A stretch of 64,000 nt of DNA from Flavobacteriaceae bacterium (GCA_002694465.1 NZMG01000026.1:1-64000), one strand, 5' to 3'. Shown: positions 44,595-53,143, counted from the stretch's first letter. Notes: generated from the letters alone by a model not told the origin. A program made the numbers and translations.

Positions 44595-45382
44595 TAAAAT
44601 TCTTCCGAAAAATCCGCCAAAAATTACTATCTGAAAACAAATTCAGCAAGTATTTTATTTATGCTGTTGGGGAAATTGTTCTTGTGGTCATTGGTATTTT
44701 AATTGCATTACAGATTAATAACTGGAATGAGCAAAGAAAAGAACGTGCGGTGGAAGTTAATTTCCTAAAAAACCTTCGCGCCGATTTGGTGAGTGAAATT
44801 GATAACAACACCCTCTTTGCAAACTATCGTTTTCAGAAAGCGAAAGCCAGTTCCGATTTAATAAATGGAGCTGAGCCTCAAACTATGGAAGATTTGGAGC
44901 GATATACCGACACCTACGAACGTGTTTTTATTTGGAACACTTTTGTTCCTAATAACAATACCTATAAGGAATTATTAAGTTCGGGAAACCTTAGTTTTAT
45001 TAAAAACGATTCCATTAAAAATAGATTATTAGAATTAGACAAAACCTATGTAGCCATTGCTTCGGGTGAAAACCATATGAGAAGAGAATACGAAACGTAT
45101 TTATACGACCCGCACGTTGAAAATGTGATGGCCCTTGGGTTTTTTGATATAAAGGAACCCGCTTTTGGGTTTCCAAAAAGACTCACTGCCAAAGATATTG
45201 ACCCAGCTTTACATAAGAGACTCATTGAAGATGCCAAATGGCAACATCATAACGAGAAATTTAAAAATGGGCTTAGACTCTCCTTTATGAATAATGGTTA
45301 CTTAGCAGGAATTCACAAAGATTTAGTTCAATACATCGAAAATTTAATTGCTTTAATTGATAAGGAAATTGCAAAAGAATAG
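44591..45382 (+). CDS. DUF6090 protein, array copy 5
   Basis: 263 residues. Ectodomain motif LLSSGNLSFIKNDSIKNRLL at about 130-149, then ENHMRREYETYLYDPHVENV; similar layouts are seen in copy 1 (EEHYRYDTELLLYEPS) and copy 13 (DELSLMRYELMFMGHD), so 1, 5 and 13 form one ectodomain group although far apart in the array. Ends LIALIDKEIAKE. Followed after 35 bases by the RidA-like lipoprotein gene. Confidence 0.85.
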   Translation: MIKFFRKIRQKLLSENKFSKYFIYAVGEIVLVVIGILIALQINNWNEQRKERAVEVNFLKNLRADLVSEIDNNTLFANYRFQKAKASSDLINGAEPQTMEDLERYTDTYERVFIWNTFVPNNNTYKELLSSGNLSFIKNDSIKNRLLELDKTYVAIASGENHMRREYETYLYDPHVENVMALGFFDIKEPAFGFPKRLTAKDIDPALHKRLIEDAKWQHHNEKFKNGLRLSFMNNGYLAGIHKDLVQYIENLIALIDKEIAKE

Positions 45383-45417
45383 AATACAATAACTAACTTT
45401 AAAAAAACCAACCCATT

Positions 45418-45924
45418 ATGAAAAAACTAACTATTACTTCCCTTATTCTTGCTTTATTTTTTACCCTTTCAAGCTGTGAAGAAAAGGAAAAAGAAACAAC
45501 CAAAGAAATTGAAAAAGAAGTCACTATTGAACCCGAAAAACCAGAATATTTTTTACTCCGCCCCGAGGTAGAAAAAGCCTACGGATATTCCCACGCTGTT
45601 AAAATTGGGAACAGTATTAAAGTTTCTGGCGCTGTAAGTATGGATGATGCAGGAAATCCAACCGCCGTGGGGGATTTAGCACAACAAATGAAGAATTGTT
45701 ATGCAGATTTGGATAAAGTATTAAAACACTTTGGGTGCACTTTTGACGATGTGATAGTAGAAAACATTTTCACCACCAATATGCCTTTGTTCCTTGAAAA
45801 TGCTGCATACCGCGGTGAGATTTACAAAAACCATTTTCCAACGGGCTCTTGGCTTGGGGTTAAAGAATTGGCCATCCCTGAATTTATGATTGAAATAGAA
45901 TTAGAAGTTCATAAATCCAAATAA
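45418..45924 (+). CDS. RidA-family protein with lipoprotein signal
   Basis: 168 residues. A lipoprotein signal, MKKLTITSLILALFFTLSSC, puts the cysteine at residue 20; a charged linker follows. Residues 45-168 form a RidA/YjgF domain: GNSIKVSGAVSMDDAGNP near 65-82, and ENIFTTNMPLF, then SWLGVKELAIPEFMIEIELE, where RidA proteins normally have an arginine that deaminates imines; here no such R is in the final strand. It sits inside the DUF6090 array, on the same strand with gaps of 35 and 42 bases. RidA is normally cytosolic, so a lipid-anchored form is odd. Confidence 0.8.
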   Translation: MKKLTITSLILALFFTLSSCEEKEKETTKEIEKEVTIEPEKPEYFLLRPEVEKAYGYSHAVKIGNSIKVSGAVSMDDAGNPTAVGDLAQQMKNCYADLDKVLKHFGCTFDDVIVENIFTTNMPLFLENAAYRGEIYKNHFPTGSWLGVKELAIPEFMIEIELEVHKSK

Positions 45925-45966
45925 TCACAAAACAATTCTAGCTCTCTTTCATAACAGTATAATCGA

Positions 45967-46746
45967 ATGATTAAATTCTTTAGAAAAATTCGTCAAAAAC
46001 TATTATCTGAAAATAAATTCAGCAAGTATTTTATGTATGCCCTTGGGGAAATCATCCTTGTGGTCATCGGTATTCTAATTGCCTTGCAAATTAATGGCTG
46101 GAACACCCATAGAGTTAATAAAAATAAAGAGCAAGAGTATTTGGTTGGACTGAAAAGTGATTTGGAAAATCAAATTAATGCCTTTAATGGAAGGATTAAA
46201 ATATATGATGTAATAATAGATAAAGGTGAATCTATTGTAACAGACTTTGCAACGGCAGGTAAGTTAATTGAAATAGATAGCATCAATATAAAGTTAAGCT
46301 ATATGATGTATGCGTTAAATTATCCAGACACGCAAACAACTTTTAATGAACTTATCGCAACAGGTCAAATTAATTTAATTCAAGAAAAATCACTTCGATC
46401 AAAGATAATTAGGTACTACCAAGACTCTGAGGATTCGAAATCCAATGTAAACTCAAATGTAGAATCCGTTTTTTACCAACATATATTTCCTATTATAAAA
46501 TCTTCAATTATTGTTCATTTTGACAATTTTCAATTCAAAAGTGAAAAGGTCAATAAAGAACTTTTGAATGAAAAATTAATTACAACTTTTGAAACCAATT
46601 TAAGGGACCCTTTTAAAGAATTTGAGGTTATAAACGCGGTGAGTTTAAGGGTAATGGAGGCCAATACTAATAAAGGTCATATCCTGTTTGCAAAAGATCT
46701 TGCTCAAACTCTTTTAAGGGATATTGAAAGCGAATTAAGTAAATAA
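45967..46746 (+). CDS. DUF6090 protein, array copy 6
   Basis: 259 residues. The helix is YALGEIILVVIGIL and the exit reads QINGWNTH, the only copy without the final WNE. Mid-motif NELIATGQINLIQEKSLRSK at about 123-142 resembles copy 8 (LELIASGQINLLRSDSLKQS). Ends LLRDIESELSK. Starts the second block of the array after the RidA gene; three bases separate it from copy 7. Confidence 0.85.
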   Translation: MIKFFRKIRQKLLSENKFSKYFMYALGEIILVVIGILIALQINGWNTHRVNKNKEQEYLVGLKSDLENQINAFNGRIKIYDVIIDKGESIVTDFATAGKLIEIDSINIKLSYMMYALNYPDTQTTFNELIATGQINLIQEKSLRSKIIRYYQDSEDSKSNVNSNVESVFYQHIFPIIKSSIIVHFDNFQFKSEKVNKELLNEKLITTFETNLRDPFKEFEVINAVSLRVMEANTNKGHILFAKDLAQTLLRDIESELSK

Positions 46747-46749
46747 GCC

Positions 46750-47529
46750 ATGATAAAATTCTTCCGAAAAATTCGTCAAAACTTAATTTCTCAAGGGAAA
46801 ACGGCCAAGTACCTAAAATATGCCATTGGCGAGATAGCACTCGTTGTAATTGGTATTCTTATCGCATTACAAATTAACAATTGGAATGAGACAAGGAAAG
46901 AAAAAAAGGTCGAAACGGTTATCCTATCTATATTACTTGAAGATTTGAAATCCGCCAAATTTTTTTCTGAAGAATATATAGCAAGTGAACAATATTACTT
47001 AGACATTATTGAAACTGTTTTGCATAAAGATTCAATCAGGGTGGTTCTAGAAGACGATGTAAAAACCACCGAATATTTTAACAAGGCCTTTTGGGATTTC
47101 GAAATTCAGGTGCCTGTAATAAACACCTATTCAGATTTAAAAAATGCTGGAAAAATAGCGATCATCAAAAACAATGAAATTCGTGATAGACTTAGTGTTC
47201 TAGACGCAAACATTATTAATCTAGATAGACTTATTTTGGATAGAATGAATGTACACCAAATGAGAATTGATGAGATTTGTGTCATAGACGTTAATTTTCT
47301 TCAATTACTCAAATTTAAACTTCCCAATTACAATATTACTCTGGGACCCAAGAACGATTATATAGAAATTATGGACAAACCCAAAGTACGAAATTTAATG
47401 GGTATAAAGTCTGTACTTACCAATGAAGCTTTGGGATATAGAAAAAATTTACACAATGAAATTGATTCTATAATACACTTGATAGAATCTGAATTAACCG
47501 AGGACCATTCAATTTTAACAAATGATTAA
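46750..47529 (+). CDS. DUF6090 protein, array copy 7
   Basis: 259 residues. Its tail has the second N-terminal flavour, SQGKTAKYLKYAIGEIAL, instead of SENKFSKY; copies 12 and 13 share this. Mid-motif SDLKNAGKIAIIKNNEIRDR at about 129-148. Ends with IHLIESELTEDHSILTND, an eight-residue extension after the common terminal motif. The last eight bases overlap the start of copy 8 (ATGATTAA read in two frames). Confidence 0.85.
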   Translation: MIKFFRKIRQNLISQGKTAKYLKYAIGEIALVVIGILIALQINNWNETRKEKKVETVILSILLEDLKSAKFFSEEYIASEQYYLDIIETVLHKDSIRVVLEDDVKTTEYFNKAFWDFEIQVPVINTYSDLKNAGKIAIIKNNEIRDRLSVLDANIINLDRLILDRMNVHQMRIDEICVIDVNFLQLLKFKLPNYNITLGPKNDYIEIMDKPKVRNLMGIKSVLTNEALGYRKNLHNEIDSIIHLIESELTEDHSILTND

Positions 47530-48322
47530 ATTCTTCCGAAAAATCCGCCAGAAACTAGTGTCTGAAAATAAATTCAGTAAGTATTTGTTGTATGCTATTG
47601 GTGAAATTGTACTTGTGGTGATTGGTATTCTCATTGCATTGCAGATTAACAATTGGAACGAAATGAGAAAGAACAATGAAATGGAGGCAAATTATATTTC
47701 TCGTCTTTTGGATGATTTAACTGAAGAAGAAAATTATTTACAATCTTATATTAATTATAACACGCAAGTAAGCAATTGTGCCAAAAAGGCTATACAATAT
47801 TTTGAAAGTTATAATAATACCTCCCACAACCCCGAGGAAGGTTTAATAGACCTCTATCAAGCGAGTCAAATTAACGATGCAAGGGCGCCAAACTCAACCT
47901 ATTTGGAATTAATTGCCTCCGGACAAATAAACTTGCTGCGAAGTGACAGTCTTAAACAATCCATAATCTCCTATTATGAACTTAAGTGGAATGAATCTGT
48001 TATTATTAATCTCCCCAACAGATATAGGGAAAACTTAAGAAGTACAATGCCACATGTAATACAGGACATGATAAGGACAAATTGCGGGGACATTTACATT
48101 GGTACAAGAAGAAGCATTTCGGTTACTTTACCAGAAAATTGTACTATAGGCCTTGCCCCAAAAAAAGCAGAATCAGTATTTAACAACTTATTGAATGATT
48201 CCCAATTGAAAAAAGACTTAGTATTTTTGATTGGAAATTTAGACTCCAAACTAGCATATGTTAATTACGTCCTATTACAACTTAATTCTGTAAAAGGCCA
48301 ATTGGAAAATATGACAAAATGA
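47522..48322 (+). CDS. DUF6090 protein, array copy 8
   Basis: 266 residues, the longest copy. Standard SENKFSKY tail, exit QINNWNE. Ectodomain: two cysteines at about 82 and 184-200 (NCAKKAIQ, RTNCGDIYIG, LPENCTIG), more than any other copy, so a disulfide is possible. Mid-motif ELIASGQINLLRSDSLKQ at about 131-148. Ends LNSVKGQLENMTK. Overlaps copy 9 by ATGA. Confidence 0.85.
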   Translation: MIKFFRKIRQKLVSENKFSKYLLYAIGEIVLVVIGILIALQINNWNEMRKNNEMEANYISRLLDDLTEEENYLQSYINYNTQVSNCAKKAIQYFESYNNTSHNPEEGLIDLYQASQINDARAPNSTYLELIASGQINLLRSDSLKQSIISYYELKWNESVIINLPNRYRENLRSTMPHVIQDMIRTNCGDIYIGTRRSISVTLPENCTIGLAPKKAESVFNNLLNDSQLKKDLVFLIGNLDSKLAYVNYVLLQLNSVKGQLENMTK

Positions 48323-49047
48323 TACAATTCTTTCGCCGTATCCGCCAAAAACTACTTTCTGAAAATAAAATCAGCAAATATGTACTCTATGCCATTGGTG
48401 AGATTTTTTTAGTAGTTATAGGAATTTTAATTGCCTTACAAATAAATAATTGGAACGAAACACGAAAGGAACAGAATTTAGAGTTGGCACTGCTTCAAGA
48501 AATGCAAGAAAATTTGAAAGCGGATATTTTAGATATGGAAGATAATATTGGTTTCCACGAAAGGTCTATTGAGTCAGCAAATACTATTCTTTCTGCTTTC
48601 AAAAATAAAATCCCAGAAAATGATACCTTGTATAAACATTTTGGAAATATCACATTGGCACCTAAGTTTTTGGTGACCATGACGGCTTATAATAGTATAA
48701 ATAGGGAAGGCATGAGACTCATTAAAAATGATTCCTTGAAAAATGCCATTGTTAGTCATTATCAGCGCAATTATGCCTATTTATTGAGCTGGAATGATTC
48801 TGAATGGGATATGTTATTTAATGACCAGCAAGATGTATTTCGAAAATACTTTAAGGAATATAATTATGTGGGAGAGGTCATTCCAGAAAATTATGAAGAA
48901 CTGTCGAATAACTCCTATTATAGAAACTACTTAAATAACAGAATAGGCTTTAATAAAGCCTCTATTAGATATTACAAAGCATTTGGAATTAAAAATGCAA
49001 GATCACTCATAAAACTAATTGAAGAAGATCTCCAACATCGAAACTAA
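48319..49047 (+). CDS. DUF6090 protein, array copy 9
   Basis: 242 residues. The second codon block reads MIQFFRRIRQ rather than MIKFF. From 48332 to 48398 the DNA is identical over 67 bases to 49066-49132 in copy 10, yet the ectodomains are unrelated in detail. Mid-motif NREGMRLIKNDSLKNAIV at about 126-143, then a tryptophan-rich stretch SWNDSEW. Ends LIKLIEEDLQHRN. Five bases separate it from copy 10. Confidence 0.85.
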   Translation: MIQFFRRIRQKLLSENKISKYVLYAIGEIFLVVIGILIALQINNWNETRKEQNLELALLQEMQENLKADILDMEDNIGFHERSIESANTILSAFKNKIPENDTLYKHFGNITLAPKFLVTMTAYNSINREGMRLIKNDSLKNAIVSHYQRNYAYLLSWNDSEWDMLFNDQQDVFRKYFKEYNYVGEVIPENYEELSNNSYYRNYLNNRIGFNKASIRYYKAFGIKNARSLIKLIEEDLQHRN

Positions 49048-49052
49048 GAATT

Positions 49053-49811
49053 ATGATAAAATTCCTTCGCCGTATCCGCCAAAAACTACTTTCTGAAAAT
49101 AAAATCAGCAAATATGTACTCTATGCCATTGGCGAAATCATCCTTGTGGTGATTGGTATTCTCATTGCCTTGCAGATTAACAATTGGAATGAAAACCGAA
49201 AATCAAGAAACCAGGAAAGTTTGTATCTGCAACGATTACTCTCGGAAAATAAGGAAGACTTAGTAACTTTCGAAAATAATATTAAAGACCTAGAAAAAGG
49301 AATAGAAACTATTGAACAATTATCGTCTGCCTTAACCAAACCATCTTCTTCAGATTCTACTCTTGTAGCCGCTGCCAATGACTTTTTTGGGTACGGCAGT
49401 ATCTACCCCATTTTTACTTCTTCCACCTCCACCTTCGACGATTTATCGAGTACAGGTAATTTAAAAGAGATTAGAAATACTAACCTTCGTGACCAATTGG
49501 TGAAACATTACGCTCGGCATAAACAAACGGCAGAACGCATACGGATTGGTACTGATTGGGGGTTGCCTATAGATGCTCCTTTTACCTATAACAACAGCAT
49601 TATGAGGTTTGAACCAGTTTCAAAATTCCTTTTTGGGAATCAATCGAGTACTGAATTGGCGAATCACTTACGAGAAAAAAAGGATGAATATATAAATAAC
49701 GCAGCCGTTCATTATTGGCTAAATATGGATGCTATAGCACAATTAGACATTCTGATAGAAGAAACAAATAAAATTGTTTTAATGATTGAAGATGAATTAA
49801 AAAAAGAATAA
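49053..49811 (+). CDS. DUF6090 protein, array copy 10
   Basis: 252 residues. N-terminus nearly identical to copy 9 at the DNA level. The ectodomain differs: FDDLSSTGNLKEIRNTNLRD at about 130-149, then RIRIGTDWGLPIDAPFTYNN, and NAAVHYWLNMDAIAQL near the end. Ends IVLMIEDELKKE. Four bases separate it from copy 11. Confidence 0.85.
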   Translation: MIKFLRRIRQKLLSENKISKYVLYAIGEIILVVIGILIALQINNWNENRKSRNQESLYLQRLLSENKEDLVTFENNIKDLEKGIETIEQLSSALTKPSSSDSTLVAAANDFFGYGSIYPIFTSSTSTFDDLSSTGNLKEIRNTNLRDQLVKHYARHKQTAERIRIGTDWGLPIDAPFTYNNSIMRFEPVSKFLFGNQSSTELANHLREKKDEYINNAAVHYWLNMDAIAQLDILIEETNKIVLMIEDELKKE

Positions 49812-49815
49812 AACG

Positions 49816-50553
49816 ATGATCAAATTCTTTCGAAAAATCCGTCAAAAACTCCTTTCTGAAAATAAATTCAGTAAATATTTGCTTTATGCCATTGGTGAGA
49901 TCGTATTGGTTGTAATTGGGATATTGATAGCGCTTCAGATTAATAATTGGAACGAGAGCCGAAAGCAAGAAGTAGAACAAATTAAACTATTGCAAAATTT
50001 TAAAAACAGTATCGTAAGCGATATTGAAAGTTTTGATCATTACATCGAAGAGTACGGCACAATTCATAATTCGATAAATATTATTCAAAATCATCTAAAT
50101 GACGACTTGCCTTTTAGTACGTCTTTAAATTTTCACTTTTTAAATTCTACTGCCTATTGGGCGCAAAGGATCGACCAAGGCGTTTTTTCAACATTGAGTT
50201 CCACAGACCTTAGTATTATCTCTAATGACAGTTTAAAGAAAGAGATTGTGTCCTACTACACATTTGCCAAAACCAATTTTGATATGAAAATGGCAAAGTA
50301 CTCAAAGATCATCGACAATGCGAGTGAAAATCTTTTTAGCACTCGGTTTGATGGGCTTTGGAATACTACCGAAAGTGCAATGATCCCCCACGATTTCGAA
50401 GCTCTAAAAAAGGATAAGGAATACAAATATTTTATCAATAGCCTAAACCAACAAATTTTTTGGTTGGTGGAAGAGCCTTTAACCAATGCAGATAAAAAAG
50501 CAAAAAATCTGCTTCAATTAATAGATGAAGAATTAAACACTTTGGAAAAATAA
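49816..50553 (+). CDS. DUF6090 protein, array copy 11
   Basis: 245 residues. SENKFSKY tail, exit QINNWNESRK. Ectodomain with two nearby histidine/aromatic-rich parts (FDHYIEEYGTIHNS) and the mid-motif STLSSTDLSIISNDSLKKEI at about 117-136, which lacks the usual glycine. Ends LLQLIDEELNTLEK. One base separates its stop from copy 12. Confidence 0.85.
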   Translation: MIKFFRKIRQKLLSENKFSKYLLYAIGEIVLVVIGILIALQINNWNESRKQEVEQIKLLQNFKNSIVSDIESFDHYIEEYGTIHNSINIIQNHLNDDLPFSTSLNFHFLNSTAYWAQRIDQGVFSTLSSTDLSIISNDSLKKEIVSYYTFAKTNFDMKMAKYSKIIDNASENLFSTRFDGLWNTTESAMIPHDFEALKKDKEYKYFINSLNQQIFWLVEEPLTNADKKAKNLLQLIDEELNTLEK

Positions 50554-50554
50554 T

Positions 50555-51268
50555 ATGATTAAATTCTTCCGAAAAATCCGCAAAAACGTACTTAAAGAAG
50601 GAAAAACTACCAAGTATGCAAAATATGCTATTGGGGAAATCATCCTCGTAGTCATAGGTATTTTGATTGCGCTCTCCATTAATAATTGGAATGAAAAGAG
50701 CATCGAAGAGTCGAATGAGTTAAAATATTATAAGAACATAAAGAGACAATTAATAGAAGATAAAAATGCAATTAATGTCAATATTGACTATAACACCCAT
50801 TATTTAAAGGAATACCAGCAAGCCATAAACATAATTGAGGAAAATGACACAACCCTAGTAGATAGCTTAGTTAGAATTAGTGTAAATTTATTAGAGTTTT
50901 CAGACTTCCATCGCCAAAGTAATATTTATGAAACGATGGTGAATAGTGGCGAAATTAAGCTCCTAAAAAATCAACAAATTATTGAAGCGCTTCAACAATT
51001 AGAAGAGAAGTACATCTATATTAATAAATTGGAGGACACACATTCTCAAGCCGTAATTAAATTTGTGGTTCCAAGTATCATAAGCTCCATAAAAGTGCTC
51101 AATATGAGAGCTGAAAACATTGAAAAATTATATTCTTTCGAATTTCAAAATCTTTTTGCGCTCGTAGCCGATTTAATGACGGGAAAAAATGAAGCCTACG
51201 AGAATATTGTTTTTAGAATTAATAGCATTAACAAATTGCTAGATGATGAAATCGCACGAAAAAATTAG
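50555..51268 (+). CDS. DUF6090 protein, array copy 12
   Basis: 237 residues, the shortest copy. Tail of the second flavour (KEGKTTKYAKYAIGEI) and helix ending IALSINNWNE, where the usual Q is S. Mid-motif ETMVNSGEIKLLKNQQIIEA at about 126-145, then a long helix LEEKYIYINKLEDTHS. Ends INKLLDDEIARKN. Nine bases separate it from copy 13. Confidence 0.85.
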   Translation: MIKFFRKIRKNVLKEGKTTKYAKYAIGEIILVVIGILIALSINNWNEKSIEESNELKYYKNIKRQLIEDKNAINVNIDYNTHYLKEYQQAINIIEENDTTLVDSLVRISVNLLEFSDFHRQSNIYETMVNSGEIKLLKNQQIIEALQQLEEKYIYINKLEDTHSQAVIKFVVPSIISSIKVLNMRAENIEKLYSFEFQNLFALVADLMTGKNEAYENIVFRINSINKLLDDEIARKN

Positions 51269-51277
51269 AATACAATT

Positions 51278-52039
51278 ATGATTAAGTTCTTCCGAAACAT
51301 CCGTAAAAATCTTCTTTCACAAGGAAAAACTGGCAAGTATGTAAAGTACGCTATTGGTGAAATCATCCTTGTGGTCATAGGTATTTTAATTGCACTACAG
51401 ATTAATAATTTAAACGAACAACGCAAGCAACACAATCAGGAACAGGATTACCTCAGTGCTCTAAAAAGGGAATTTGAAAACAACCTTATAGAAGTAGATC
51501 GGGTCATCAAACTAAACGCTTCGCTGCTTAAAAATGCGCTGGAATTATCCACCTACACGGGTCCAGACACCCCCAATATTACTGAGGAAAAGTTTGCAAA
51601 ATTGTACTTTGGCACTGTGAACGCTGAAGTTCAATATCGACCAGGCTCTGGGGTCACCAATGAAATTATAAACTCTGGAAAACTCAATATTTTTCAAAAC
51701 AAAGAATTAAAAAACGCATTGGCCACATTGGACGGTTTACTTCTTAAAATTAGATTCCAAGAAAAGGATGAATTATCCTTAATGCGTTACGAATTAATGT
51801 TTATGGGTCACGACTATGTGAGTGTACGAAGAATGATTTATGATGCTTATGGAACACAGTTTGGGGTAGACCAGGGCCGATTTTTGGATAGTAATCTTCA
51901 TCTTTTAAATGATAAAAGATTTGATAATCGCTTAACGGGCTTTATCTATACATCTGGCTATTTGGAAGGAAGGTATAAAAGCCTTAAAAAGCAAATTGAA
52001 GAAATTATAACCATCATTGACACCCAAATTAAAGATTAG
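51278..52039 (+). CDS. DUF6090 protein, array copy 13
   Basis: 253 residues. Second-flavour tail (SQGKTGKYVKYAIGEI), exit QINNLNEQRK. Ectodomain group of copies 1 and 5: EIINSGKLNIFQNKELKNAL at about 127-146, then MRYELMFMGHDYVSVRR. Ends IITIIDTQIKD. The cupin lipoprotein ATG at 52041 follows its stop by one base, so that gene is probably co-translated with the array. Confidence 0.85.
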   Translation: MIKFFRNIRKNLLSQGKTGKYVKYAIGEIILVVIGILIALQINNLNEQRKQHNQEQDYLSALKREFENNLIEVDRVIKLNASLLKNALELSTYTGPDTPNITEEKFAKLYFGTVNAEVQYRPGSGVTNEIINSGKLNIFQNKELKNALATLDGLLLKIRFQEKDELSLMRYELMFMGHDYVSVRRMIYDAYGTQFGVDQGRFLDSNLHLLNDKRFDNRLTGFIYTSGYLEGRYKSLKKQIEEIITIIDTQIKD

Positions 52040-52040
52040 A

Positions 52041-52418
52041 ATGATAAATGTATTCTTAAAGATAGTTCTAACCGCATTCCTATTTCTGTTTTTTGGTTGT
52101 GAAAAGAAATCCTCTCTTCCAGACCCTTTAGAGGCAGGATGGAAAGGACAGGCAGTTTGCGAAGTTTTACAAGAAGACCACACCATACGAGTCTTAAAAT
52201 GCACATTCGCCCCAGGAGTGGGTCACGAACGTCACGAACACGCACCGCATTTTGGATATACCCTTAAAGGAAGTACTTTTAAAATCACCGACGAAAAGGG
52301 AACGCGTGAAGTAATGGTCCCTACTGGATACGATTTTTACAAGGCAGAACCCTCAATCCACGAAGTACAAAATATTGGAGATAGCACCGCTGTATTTTTA
52401 ATCGTGGAGCCTAAATAG
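52041..52418 (+). CDS. Cupin-domain lipoprotein
   Basis: ATG at 52041 gives 125 residues. The signal IVLTAFLFLFFGC puts the lipid-bearing cysteine at about residue 20. The rest is a cupin: HTIRVLKCTFAPGVGHERHE with HERHEHAPH as the metal site near 71-79, and a second motif with AEPSIHEVQNIGDS near 102-115. It begins one base after array copy 13, the only non-DUF6090 gene tightly coupled to the array. Substrate unknown. Confidence 0.8.
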   Translation: MINVFLKIVLTAFLFLFFGCEKKSSLPDPLEAGWKGQAVCEVLQEDHTIRVLKCTFAPGVGHERHEHAPHFGYTLKGSTFKITDEKGTREVMVPTGYDFYKAEPSIHEVQNIGDSTAVFLIVEPK

Positions 52419-52513
52419 AAACTTAAAATATTTTTCTTTTTTTGACTCTAACAGCTTCATTTTCAGTTATTAAAAATATTTCATTCTTTTTAATTTTTGA
52501 ATCACTAATTTAT

Positions 52514-52521
52514 TACATTTG
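52514..52521 (+). promoter_or_regulatory. -7 box TACATTTG of the lipoprotein gene at 52584
   Basis: TACATTTG is an exact TAnnTTTG match 62 bases before the ATG. A TTG at 52497-52499 is 14 bases upstream, too near for a normal -33 box. Confidence 0.55.
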
Positions 52522-52583
52522 CGCGCTTGAAACAGAGCAAGACCCCTCTGTTCAAACTAAATAACAAAAAAATAATTTTTAAA

Positions 52584-53090
52584 ATGAAAAAAATAATTTT
52601 AGCCCTTACTTCTGTAGCTGTTTTAGCTATCTCATGTGACAACAAGTCTAAAGAATTGGATGAAAAATTCACAAAATTAATGAGCCAAACCGACAGCTTA
52701 CAAACTGTTTCATCTGAGTTTCAAACTACTCATGACAAAATCGTGACAATGCACAATTCCATGAAAGAAAAGATGAATACCATGAACCCTATAGACTCTA
52801 CTTTAATGGCAACTATGGCAGAACATGAAGTAGTTTTCGCTAGTCAAACTGCGGTTTTGGAGGGACAAAAGAAAATGATAGCTGGTTATAGCGAGGTTGC
52901 ATCTAAATTTGCTGCCCTAACAGCAGAGGAGAAAGAAGCACAAATCAATGCCATAATTGAGAACAATGCCAAAATGATTCAGGAAAATGAAAACCTAAAA
53001 AGTGGCTACGAAAAAATGATGATGATGCACCAGGAATTAATGGCAAAGTTGAACGACACTACTGTGGTTAATACAAACGAAAAAAAATAA
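52584..53090 (+). CDS. Small helical lipoprotein
   Basis: ATG at 52584 (an earlier in-frame ATG at 52527 lies next to the promoter). 168 residues with a lipoprotein signal MKKIILALTSVAVLAISC and cysteine at 18. The rest is helical, glutamine- and methionine-rich, with coiled-coil character (SLQTVSSEFQTTHDKIVTMH) and repeated MMMM/HQEL near the end. No domain recognised. Has its own -7 box and terminator at 53119, so it is a separate transcription unit. Confidence 0.75.
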   Translation: MKKIILALTSVAVLAISCDNKSKELDEKFTKLMSQTDSLQTVSSEFQTTHDKIVTMHNSMKEKMNTMNPIDSTLMATMAEHEVVFASQTAVLEGQKKMIAGYSEVASKFAALTAEEKEAQINAIIENNAKMIQENENLKSGYEKMMMMHQELMAKLNDTTVVNTNEKK

Positions 53091-53118
53091 TTAAAGTAAG
53101 TAGGCTTTAAAAAAAATT

Positions 53119-53143
53119 AACCCAGGCTAGCCCTGGGTTTTTT
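53119..53143 (+). terminator. Intrinsic terminator after the lipoprotein gene
   Basis: AACCCAGG at 53119-53126 pairs with CCTGGGTT at 53132-53139, with a five-base loop, followed by a T run. It is 28 bases after the stop. Confidence 0.85.

Larger units (their letters stand above)
41572..52039 (+). repeat. Tandem array of thirteen DUF6090-family genes
   Basis: Thirteen paralogues of 237-266 residues follow each other on one strand, interrupted once by a RidA-like gene (45418-45924). Each starts with an MIKFF-type basic tail and one membrane helix with the invariant core GEI..VVIGILIAL, then a variable ectodomain. Most end with a short helix of the form (L/I)I(D/E)xE(L/I). Five junctions overlap by four or eight bases and five others are nine bases or less. 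The first 50-70 bases of neighbouring copies can be identical (42342-42391 with 43085-43134; 48332-48398 with 49066-49132), while the following codons are not. Confidence 0.9.

Noticed and set aside
41572..52039. CRISPR or short tandem repeat array
   Set aside because: The repeats are the 5' ends of full genes about 750 bases apart; there are no short spacers or cas genes.
41572..52039. Phase-variable (invertible) locus
   Set aside because: All copies are on one strand, and no inverted repeats or recombinase gene flank the array in the window.
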